A stretch of DNA of 64,000 nucleotides from Alopecurus myosuroides (lineage: Eukaryota; Streptophyta; Magnoliopsida; Poales; Poaceae): the NCBI GenBank assembly GCA_028641055.1, contig CM054057.1, forward strand, positions 400,566,541-400,630,540, given 5' to 3'. The notes under the pieces were generated by a model that did no database searches, was not told the DNA's origin, and worked only from the letters and a program-made list of their open reading frames with translations. Below, in pieces: positions 1-10,584 of this stretch. Every line of letters begins with the position of its first letter. Position 1 is the stretch's first letter. The position numbers were made by a program, and so were the translations under genes.

Positions 1-1915
1 GACATGCATCATCCCATGTTTGTGCACTATGCCATGTTATTGATTGTTTATCTTTCTGCATTGTTTGTTTGCTTCTTCTCGGATACACGACGACGTTGAG
101 ACCGACGATACTTACGACACCCCTTCTAAGGATCTAGCTCAGTACCAGGCTACTGGGTTTGCAGGCAAGTATTCACTTACATGAACCACTGTGTTCCTTT
201 CAACATTGGATACCGATACTTTCCGTTGTCTATTCTGCTAGCCCTGTGAATCGTTGCTTCTGTTCGATCCTATCACATGTTATCCTTTAGCCCTGATATT
301 GCCTCACCTCCACTCCTATAACCCCGTTGCTTGTGCCCGTGTCTTACTAGCATGCTTAGGGTTGTTTTGCTCGAGTCTGCTGTCAGTTACTTTCTGTTAT
401 CATATTTCTATTATGTTCTGGGGCTCGATGTTAAACAACAACCTGTTAATTTGAGATAATAATATTTGCTGATAGGGCACCGGCAGGAGGCCCGGCGTGG
501 TTTTGAGGCCTGCTAGTGTCGACCCTAATAGGAAAAGGGTCTTGTCTACTGATCCATGATGAGCGCACTAACCGCATGTGGGAGCGAGTATGGGCGCCCC
601 CTCAATTTGATTCGATTCGCATCTCGTCCAAATCGCCACACTTAGTTCGGGCTTTTCCATTTGATGCATGCATGTGCAGGTGCGAACCCTTGGCGCCAGG
701 GTGAACTTTTGTAGTCGGCATTTAGGGCGGCGTGGTCTTAGAGTGCTACGAGGGTCCCTTTTTCTTCGTGGGCTCGATTTAGCCGCGCACGCACAAGCAT
801 GTGGTTCTTTGGGCTTGATGCGAAGAAGAGTTGAGTTGTGTAGAGTGCCCCGCTTTGGTGGGAGGCATCCCATCTGGCGGGTTATTCTTGCGTGTACGGC
901 CAAATTGGTGCAACCCTGCAGGGATAAAATCTTCTCGAGAAGCCGTGTTTTCCGCGGTTATGGATTACTTGGTGAAAGTACTGGCTAACAAGTACTCAGA
1001 ACAACTTACACCCTAACTAATGGTAACTTGACTATGTAATAGGCTTATTGACACAATAATCTGAACCATCACTAATTCAACTGTGTGAGTTATCCTCGGA
1101 TTGCTTCTTTGGATAAGGGGCGAGATCCAGGATGGGTTTGTGTGGTGGTTAGTTGTAGTTGGTTACGATACGCTATCTTATCCCCTTTCTGATAGCCGGA
1201 AGTTGTAGTATGTTCTATAGTTGGTTAGTGCAGCCAGTTGCAGCATCTTTTATATCCCCTTTCTTCCGTTGAACCCAAGGCATCTGTGTTTGGTGTTGAC
1301 GGGTTACACTTTGGTGAACTGTGAGTCTTGCTTGCCAGTACGTTTATGTACTGACCCCTTTGGGGCTGTGGTTTCCGCAGACTACGTTTCTGAGGATCTA
1401 CATGGTGGCTATTACGTGGAGTATGACGAGGCTGCTGGCGAGTAGATAGCGGACCCGGGCAGGATCCGAGACTTCGTGGATGGGCTCCGTCTTTTCGTTT
1501 CCGGCCTCTTAGGCCTATTTGGATCTTGTCTGTACTCAGACATGTTGAATGCTTCCGCAGTGATGTAATGATGATTTGTTGGGACATGTGTCCTCTGGAT
1601 GATTGTATTTGCTATCTCTGCTCGAATGAGAGCTATTTGCAACTTATTTCCATCTTTTGTGTCGTAGAGATCTGTTGTGATATCACTTGTTCCAATGCCG
1701 TTGACGTACCATGTGTGTATGTTTTGAAGTACGTCAACAGAAGTATCTGGATTTCTACGGGATGGTTTGCGCAGACGATGACTAGTAAGAGAATGGTTGT
1801 CACACGTTTACGTGTTGGCCTGCTCATATTGAGATGTGGGTGCCGGTATGCCCCGTAAGCCATTTATCTACTGTTTAACGGACTGTGAGTATCCCCTAGA
1901 AGTCCGGGTGCGACA
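1..1915 (+). repeat. 3' part of a gypsy LTR, cut by the window edge
   Basis: This is the last ~1.9 kb of a plus-strand LTR that starts upstream of the window. It ends in gggtgcgaca at 1915, where satellite DNA begins at once with no primer-binding site, so it is the right end of an element or a solo LTR. Its reverse complement matches 6090-8000 closely, so it belongs to the same LTR family as the element at 6090-13534. It carries the conserved palindromes ccctgcaggg (914-923) and cttctcgagaag (931-942). The flank ggcag (1916-1920) should be its target duplication, but the partner lies outside the window. Open frames here have no recognisable protein features. Confidence 0.88.
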
Positions 1916-4900
1916 GGCAGTTCCGTCTTTTCCTCTACCGGGGCTATGGTTTCTCCGGAGAGGGGCGCTAGATCGTCTGAATGCCACCAAATCCCATGGT
2001 ATGCCATACCATGTGTGTTATAGTGTGTCACGGGTCTTGGATGCCCAAGATTCCCTCTCTCTGTGTGCTAGGCCTTCGCTGGCGTCGGATTCTCTCTAGC
2101 GGGTTCCAAACCTACTTAGAGCCCGAAATCCAGGATCTGACGGAATAGGTGGAATCTTGCCAAGAGGTGGGTCCTACCATTTTATTTGATGTTACTTGGG
2201 CCTAAACTAAAACAACCAAGCAATTAGTTCCACTTTGCTACCCCTTCCCAGCGGGGCTATGGTTTCTCCGGAGAGGGGCCTCCAGATCGTCTGAATGCCA
2301 CCAAATCCCATGGTATGCCATACCATGTGTGTTATAGTGTTTCATGGGTCATCGATGCCTAAGATTCCCCCTCTCTCTGTTAGGGCTACACCGGCGTCGA
2401 ATTCTGTCTGGTGGGTTCGAGGACTATTTAGAGCCCAAAACTCCCGAAACTGACGGAACTCAGGGAATCTTGCCAACAGGTGGGACCAACCATTGTGTTG
2501 GGTGTTCCTTGGGCCTAACCTAACACAAATAAGCAATTGGTTCCACTTTGCTACCCCTTTCGGCTCACGTAGAGTGGCCAGAACGGCAGTTCCGTCTTTT
2601 TCCACATCGGGGCTATGGTTTCTCCGGAGAGGGGGCTTCGGATCGTCTGAATGCCACCAAATCCCATGTTATGCCATAACATGTGTGTTAGAGTGTGTCA
2701 TAGGTCGTGGATGGCCAACATTCCCTCGTTCTCTGTGTTAGGGCTTCACCGGCGTCAGATTCTCTTTTGCGGGTTCCAAGACTACTTAGAGCCCGAAACT
2801 CCCTGATCTCATGGAACGGGGGAATCTTGCCAAGAGGTGGGACCTACCATTTATTGGGTGTTACTTGGGCCTAACCTAACACAACAAAGTAATTGGTTCC
2901 ACTTGCTACCCCTTTCCGGCTCACGTAGAGGGGCCAAAATGGCAGTTCTGTCTTTTTCCCAACGGGGCTATGGTTTCTCTAGAGAGGGGCCTCCAGATCG
3001 TCTGAATGCCACCAAATACACCATGGCATACCATACCATGTGTGTTATAGTGTGTCATGGGTCTTGGATGCCCAAGATTAATTCCCTCTCTCTCTATGTT
3101 AGGGCTTCACCGGCGCGTCAGATTCTCTCTAGCGGGTTCCAGGACTACTTAGAGCCCGAAACTCCTGAAACTGATGGAACTCGGGGAATCTTGCCAACAG
3201 GTGGGCACAAACATTTTCTTGGGTGTTCCTTGGTCCTAACCTAACACAAAAAAGCAATCGGTTCCGCTTTGCTACCCATTTCTGGCTCACGTAGAGGGGC
3301 CAAAACGGCAGTTCAATATTTTTCCCAGCGGGGCTATGGTTTCTCTGGAGAGGGGGTTTCGGATCGTCTGAATGCCACCAAAGCACATGGTATGCCATAA
3401 TATGTTTGTTTAGAGTGTGGCATGGGTCATGTATTCCCAAGATTCACTCGCTTTCTCTGTGTTTGGGCTTCACCGGCGTCAGATTCTCTCTGGCGGGTTC
3501 TAGGACTACTTAGAGCCCGAAACCCCTGGATCTGACGGAATTGGGGGAATCTTGCCAAGAGGTGGCCCCTACCATTTTCTTGGGTGTTCCTTGGGCCTAA
3601 CCTAATACAACCAAGCAGTTGGTTTCACTTTGCTACCCCCTTCCGCCTAACGTAGAGGGGCAAGAACGACATTTCCGTCTGTTTCCACATAGGGGCTATG
3701 GTTTCTCCGGAGAGGGGCCTCCAGATCGTATGAATGCCAGCAAATCCCATAATATTCCATACCATGTGTGTTATAGTGTGTCGTGGGTCTTGGATGCCCA
3801 AGATTAACTCTCTCTCTGTGGTAGGGCTTCACCGGCGTCAGATTCTCCAGGACTACTTAGAGCCCGAAACTCCCAGAACTGACGGAACTCGGGGAATCTT
3901 GCCAAGAGGCGAGACCTACTATTGTCTTGGGTGTTCCTTGGTCCTAACCTAATACAACCAAGTAGTTGGTTGCACTTTGCTACCCCCTTCCGCCTAACGT
4001 AGAGAGGCCAGAATGGTAGTTCCGTCTTTTTCCCCAGCGGGGCTATGGTTTCTCCGGAGAGGGGCCTCTAGATCGTCTGAATGCCATCATATCCCATGGT
4101 ATGCCATACCATGTGTGTTATAGTGTGTCATGGGTCTTGGATGCCCAAGATTCCCTCTCTCTCTCTCTGTTAGGGCTTCACCAGCGTCGGATTCTCTCTA
4201 GTGGGTTCGAGGACTACATAGAGCCCGAAATGCCCGAAACTGACGGAACTCGGGGAATCTTGCCAACAGGTGGGCCCAACCATTGTCTTGGGTGTTCCTT
4301 GAGCATAAAATAACACAAAAAGCAATTGGTTCCACTTTGCTACCCCTTTCCGGCTCACGTAGAGTGGCCAGAACGGCAGTTTCGTCTTTTTCCACATCGG
4401 GGCTATGGTTTCTTCGGAGAGGGGGCTCTAGATCGTCTGAATGCCACCAAATCCCATGTTATGCCATACCATGTGTGTTAGAGTGTGTCATAGGTCGTGG
4501 ATGGATAAAATTCCCCTGATCTCTATGTTAGGGCTTCACCGGCGTCGGATTCTCTCTATGGGTTCCAGGATTACTTACGGAACTGGGGGAATCTTGCCAA
4601 ATGGTGGTCCCAACCATTGTATTGTGTGTTCCTTGGGCCTAACCTAACACAACCAAGAAATCGGTTCCACTTTGCTACCCCCTTCCGGCTCACGTAGAGG
4701 GGCCAGAATGACATTTCCGTCTTTTTCCCCATCGGGGCTATGTTTTTTCCGGAGAGGGGGCTCCGGATTGTCTGAACGCCACCAAATCCCATGGTATGAC
4801 ATACCATGTGTGTTTGAGTGTGGCATGGGTATTGGATTCCCAAGATTACCTCTGTCTCTCTGTTATGGCTTCACCGTCGTGTCAGATTCTCTCTGGCGGG

Positions 4901-6089
4901 TTCTAGGACTACTTAGAGCCCGAAACTCCCGAAACTGATGGAAGTCGGGGAATCTTGCCAACAGGTGGGCCCAACCATTTTCTTGGGTGTTCCTCGGGCC
5001 TAACATAACACAAACAAGCAATTGGTTCCTCTTTGCTACCCCTTTCCGGCTCACGTAGAGGGGCCAAAACAGGAGTTCCCTCTTTTTCCCAGCGGTGCTA
5101 TGGTTTCTCTGGAGAGGGGGTTCCGGATCGTCTGAATTCCACCAAATCCCATGGTATGCCCTACCATGTGTGTTAGAGTGTGGCATGGGTCGTTTATTAC
5201 CAAGATTCACTCGCTCTCTCTGTGTTAGGGCTTCACCGGCGTCAGATTCTCTCTGGCGGGTTCTAGCAATACTTTGAGCCCGAAACTCCCGGATCTGACG
5301 GAACTGGGGGAATATTATCAATAGGTGGGCCCTACCATTTTGTTGGGTGTTCCTTGGGACTAAACTAATACAACCAAGCGGTCGGTTCCACTTTGCTACC
5401 CCATTCCGCCTATCGTAGAGGGGCCAAAACGCCAGTTCCGTCTTTTGCCCCAGCGGGGCTATGGTTTCTACGGAGAGGGGCCTCCAGATCGTCTGAAGGC
5501 CACCAAATCCCATGGTATCCATACCATGTATGTTATAGTGTGTCGTGGGTATTGGATGCCCAATATTCCCTCTTTCTGTGTGTTAGGGCTTCACTGGCAT
5601 CGGATTCTCTCTAGCGGGTTCCAGGACTACTTAGAGCCCGAAACTCCCGGAACTGACGGAACTCGGGGAATCTTGCCAAGAGGTGGGCCCTACCATTTTC
5701 TTGGGTGTTCCATTGGCATAACCTAATACAACAAATTAGTTGGTTCCAGTTTGCTACCCTCTTCCGCCTAACATAGAGCGGCCAGAACGACAGTTCCGTC
5801 TTTTTCCCCAGCGGGGCTATGGTTTCTCTGGAGAGAGGGGCCTCCAGATCGTCTGAATGCCACCAAATACACCATGGTATGCCATACCATGTGTTTTATG
5901 GTGTGTCATGGGTCTTGGATTCCCAAGATTAATTCCCTCTCTCTCTGTGTTAGGGCTTCACCGACGCGTCAGATTCTCCCTGGCGGGTTCCAGGATTACT
6001 TAGAGCCCGAAGCTCCCGAAAGTGATCGAACTCGGGGAATCTTGCCAACAGGTGGGACCAACCATTTTCTTGGGTGTTCCTTGGGCCTA
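1916..6089. repeat. Satellite-like tandem array, block 1 (~12 monomers of ~360 bp)
   Basis: The anchor ggggctatgg recurs at 1940, 2253, 2609, 2964, 3330, 3692, 4039, 4399, 4734, 5094 (as ggtgctatgg), 5454 and 5813, giving spacings of 313-366 bp, mostly ~360. Every monomer also carries a gtagaggggcc-type box, a cagttccgtcttttt-type box, atgccaccaaatccc and a near-palindrome around catggtatg. Many short frames are open but none is conserved as protein. Monomers fall into types that recur every five units (see findings). The block is cut on the left by the LTR ending at 1915 and on the right by the element at 6090. I do not recognise a named satellite family; subterminal repeats of a large DNA transposon remain possible. 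Confidence 0.93.
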
Positions 6090-9000
6090 TGTCGCACCAG
6101 GACTTCTAGAGGATACTCACAGTCCGCTAAACAGTAGAAAAATGGCTTACGGGGCATACCGGCACCCGCATCTCAATATGAGCAGGCCAACACGTAAACG
6201 TGTGACAACCATTCTCTACTATCCATCGTCTGCGTAAACCATCCCATAGAAATCCGACTACTTCCATTGACGTACTTCATAACATACACACATGGTACGT
6301 CAACGGCATTTGAACAAGTGATATCACAGCATATCTCTAAGACACAAAAGATTGAAATAAGTTGCAAATAGCTCTCACTAGAACAGAGATAGCCAATACA
6401 ATCATCCAGAGGACACATGTCCCAACAATTCATCATTACATCACAACGGAAGCATCCAAAGCGTCTAAGTACAGACAAGATCCAAACAGGACTAAGAGGC
6501 CGGAAACGAAAGGACGGAGCCCATCCACGATGCCTCGGATCCTTCCCGGGTCCGCTATCTACTCGTCAGCAGCCTCGTCATACTCCACGTAGTAGCCACC
6601 ATGGGGATCCTCGGAAACGTAGTCTGCGGAAACCGCAGCCCCAAAGGGGTCAGTACAGACAAGTACTGGCAAGCAAGACTCACAAGATACCAAAGTGTAC
6701 CCGGCAACACCAAGTACAGATGCTTTGGGTTCAACGGAAGAATAGGTGATACAGAAGTGCGGCAGCAGGATGCTCTAACCAACTACAGAAACACGGTACA
6801 ACTTCCGGCTAGAAGAAAGGGATAAGATAGCGTATCGTAACCATCTACCACTAACCTCAAACAAACCCATCCTGGATCTCGCCCCTTATCCAAAGAAGCA
6901 ATCCGAGGATAACTCACACAGTTGGATTGATGAAGGTTCAAGTTATGGTGTCAATAAGACTATTACTAGTCAAGTTATCATTAATTAGGTGTAAGTTGTC
7001 TAATCCTTGTTAGCCAGCCCTATCACCAAGTCATCCATAACCGCGGACAACACGGCTTCTCGAGAAGATTTAACCCTGCAGGGGTGCACCAATTTGGCCG
7101 TACACGTAAGAATACCCCGCCAGACGGGGATCAAACCCACCAAGCGAGGCACTCAACACAACCCAACTCTTCTTCGCATCAAGCCCAAAGAACCACGTGC
7201 TGTGCGTGCGCGGCTAATCGAGCCCCCACGAAGCAAAGGGGGACCCTCATAGCACTGGAAGACCACGTCGCCCTAAATGCCGACTACAAAAGTTCCACCC
7301 TGGCCTCGGGTTCGTACCTGCATATGTGTGCATCAAATGGAAAGCCCGAACTAAGTGTGGCGATTTGGACGAGATGCGAATCGAATCAGAGTTGCGGGGG
7401 GCGCCCATACACGCTTCCCACATGAGGTTAGCGCGCTCAACATGGATCCAGAGGACAAGAACTTTTCCTGAGTTCGACACTAGCAGGCCTCAAAACCATA
7501 CCCGGCCTCCTGCCGGTGCCTTATCATCAAATTAGCATTACCTCATACATTAACAGGTTGTTGTTTAAACATCGAGCCCCAGAACATAATAAATATGGTA
7601 ACAGAAATAACGGACAACAGACTCGAGCATAAACAACCCTAAGCATGCTAGTAAGACACAGGCTACAAGCAATGGGGTTATAGGTGTGGAGGTGAGGCTA
7701 TATCAGGGTTACAGGATAACATGTGATAGGATCGAACACAAGCAACGAATCTTAAGGCTAGCAGAATAGACAACGGAAAGTATCGATATCCAGTGTGGAA
7801 AGGACACAATGGTTCATGTGAGTGAATACTTGCCTGCAAACTCAGTAGACTGGTACTGGGCTAACTCCTCAGAAGTAGTGTCGTAAACCTCGTCTGTCTC
7901 AACGTCGTCGTCTATTTGAGAAGAAGCAAACAAACAACGCAGAGAGACAACAATCAATAACATGGCATAATGCACAATCATAGGATGATGCATGACAATT
8001 TAATTGATGCATCAAAGATAAGCTAGTTAACATGATAACATGTTTAAATGGACCCATATGCAATTTGGATTGCATATGGAAAGGCCCATGAGTTAGGGTT
8101 GGATTAAATGATCTACAAATAACCAACATGTGAAAGTGGATTAGCATGATGCATGGATGAGGAAAACAAAAAGAAAACAACAATAGATTCAATTTGAAAA
8201 GGTGTTTACCAAGTTTGAAATTTTATTTATTAAGTTATGAAATTTGGCTTCTTAAAGGAGTTACTCTAGCATTTGTTGTTTTCACCAATTTTAATTGTTC
8301 AAAGTAAATAACAAAGTTCATATTTAGAAAGAACACAAAATTTTAGGTGGAATACATGTTTCATTTGTTGAAAAAGGAATTAAAATGAATTAATTATGAA
8401 TTAAACAAGTTTAAACAAGATTTAAATGAATTTAATTCAAGTATGAATTTATTTGAATTTTTATTTGTTCAAAACATTAAATAAAATTCATATTTGGAAA
8501 GATTACAATTTTCTGGTTTGAAAACATATTTTATATGTTCAAAAAGAATTTAATTTGACCAAGTTATGAATTTAGCAATTTTAAATGATTTAAACAAGGT
8601 TTAAATTATTTAACCAATTTTAATTATTCAAAACATGACACAAAGTTTGTATTTGAAAATGTGGTTCAATTTTGCATGGAAAACATATTTTATATGTGAC
8701 ATTTGAATTAAATTTGAATTAGTTATGAATTTGACCAAATTTGTAATGAGTTGTTTGAATTTGAATTTTGAAAACATTTGAAATGTTCAAAACAGTAAAC
8801 AAATGACTTAAACAGGTAGAGAATTAAATTTGGTACAGAAAACATATTTTATTTATTTTATTTGGATTTGAAATACAAAAGTTATTTGAATTTTGAATGC
8901 AGGGGCTATTCTGCAATTTTAAAACATTTAGATTTGGTCCAGGGGCTTGGATGCAAAAGAAATCTCACAGAAAGGGCCCTGGAACCCTTTTTCACGCAGC

Positions 9001-10547
9001 AGATCGACCCCTGGGTCACTGGCCTGTGGGCCAGTGCCCAGCTGGCACTGCGTGGCGCGCCTGCGTGGCCACCACTGCCAATGGCAGGTGGGGCCTGCCT
9101 GCCCGTGTGGCAAAGGTTGCAAAAAGTGGGATTATTCTGCGCGCGGGGGGATCGAACCCGCGACGCAGCATTGCGCGCCGTTGGATGCAACCAGTGCGGT
9201 GCGGATGCATTTGTTGACAGAGAGATGCGCGCATGGTTTTGATGTGGATCTGCGCTTAACTGACGAAACTGAATAAAAATTCAGTCTTTCGTCTGAACCT
9301 GTCGACGGCGGAGGGAAACGGCGTGCTGCACGGCGCGGTGACCATGATTTGGCGGCGCTGGGCGTGCGTGCGTGCGTGCTGAGGATTGTGGAGTGTGCGC
9401 GTGTGCTTGGACGGCCTGAACACGCACGGGATCGTGCTCGATTGCAACCATGGCGGCACGGTGGCGGACGCTGCCGGAGTTTCAGAACGGGCGCGTGCAG
9501 AACAGGAAACGAGGGGGCTGGAGAGAGGCATGGGGCGCTGCGGTGGCTCACCGGGAGGTGGTTGGTGTCGATGGTTGAGGCTGCCGTGGTCGGGGAAGAC
9601 GGCGCGGTGGCAAGGTTCAGAACAGCTACGGCGGTGACGGGCTCGTCGTCGAGGATCTGTGGCCCCTGGGTCCTACTGCAGCTGTCGATGAGGACGAGGG
9701 AGAGGTGGCGGTCCTGCTCGTGCCCCTGGCTTGCATGGTGGCGCCCCCTAGCGTGCTGTCGACGGCGGCGCCATGATCACCCACCTCCACCAATGTTCGC
9801 CGGAGAGGAGAAATAGAGAGGAGGAAGGGAGCTGGCGACGGCAGGGAGGAGGGAGAGGGCTAGGCTAGGGTTTAGGGGGCTCGGGGTAGATATAGGGCGA
9901 GGAGAAAGGGAGAAGGTGGAGGGCACGGTGCTCTACTGCGTGCGCGCTGGCGTCAGCTGACGCCAGCCGTACGGAGAAAGAAGAAGGGCCCTGCGGGCCT
10001 GCTGCGCGCGCGCGCTGGGATGGTAGGTGGCTGGGCCGGCCCAGCTGGCCTGGCTGCCTCCCCCAGCTCGTTTCTGTTTTTAAATTTTTTTTCTTTCTCT
10101 TCTTTTTTTTTGCAGAAAAGAAAAGAGAAGAAAAGAGTGGGTTTTTGGGGTTAGAAAAATTAGGGTATAATTTTTATAGGTTAGTTATTATAACAGCACC
10201 AAGGTGCAAACTTTTGTTTTTCAAAAATTTGAAATTAGTTGCTGTTTGTAATTTAATTGAATTTGAGTGAAATTTTGATATTAAATGAATTATTAAGAAG
10301 AACCATTTAATAGTTTGAACTTTCTATTTTAATGGAAACAAAAGATGTTTTTATTTGAATATTTTTATTTTGAAATTGTAACAGAACAAGTATGAAACAA
10401 GAATGTGAAAATTGGTTTGAAATTCAAATAGAAAAACAAGTGAAAACAAAGGAAAACAAATGCAAAGCTTATGATGACATGATGCAAAACATAATTTAAC
10501 AAAAAGCAAACATTCTAAAGGTTGTTTTTCATACTTGGGATGTTACA
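6090..10547 (-). repeat. Complete 3' LTR of the 6090-13534 element
   Basis: 4458 bp, reading tgtaacatccc at 10547 inward and ending gcgaca at 6090 on the minus strand. It has three zones: an AT-rich start (10547 to ~10080), a GC-rich segment (~10060 to ~9000) and an AT-rich middle (~8900 to ~8000), followed by the 3' ~1.9 kb shared with other LTRs in the window. It contains a tRNA-like module (9149-9202) and the dyads at 7056-7067 and 7074-7083. Frames in the GC-rich part are open on both strands, have no domain, and are treated as composition artefacts. Confidence 0.95.
9149..9202 (-). other. tRNA-like A-box/B-box module inside the LTR
   Basis: On the minus strand, gcactggttg (9188-9197) resembles a tRNA D-arm or A box. 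About 30 nt downstream, ggttcgatcc (9149-9158) matches a B box/T-loop and sits in a possible T-stem, gcggg paired with cccgc. Order and spacing fit an internal Pol III promoter of tRNA or SINE type. I could not fold a complete cloverleaf or find an acceptor stem, so this is not called a tRNA gene. A similar module occurs in the LTR at 43574-43626. Confidence 0.5.
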
Positions 10548-10566
10548 AAACGCCCCCCCTTGAAGG
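10548..10566 (-). other. Polypurine tract next to the 3' LTR
   Basis: On the minus strand the sequence just before the LTR start is aagggggggcgttt; the core aaggggggg lies at 10553-10561. Its position next to tgtaacatccc is that of a plus-strand primer site and fixes the element orientation. Confidence 0.9.
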
Positions 10567-10584
10567 AATCGCGCCCCGAGATTC

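Noticed and set aside
1836..6137. Many short frames in the satellite array with similar peptides
   Set aside because: Similarity follows from DNA repetition. Frames shift between monomers and there is no codon-level conservation.
8862..9816. Overlapping frames on both strands in the LTR at 6090-10547, repeated at 12123-12804
   Set aside because: They lie in duplicated LTR sequence, overlap in most frames and lack family features.
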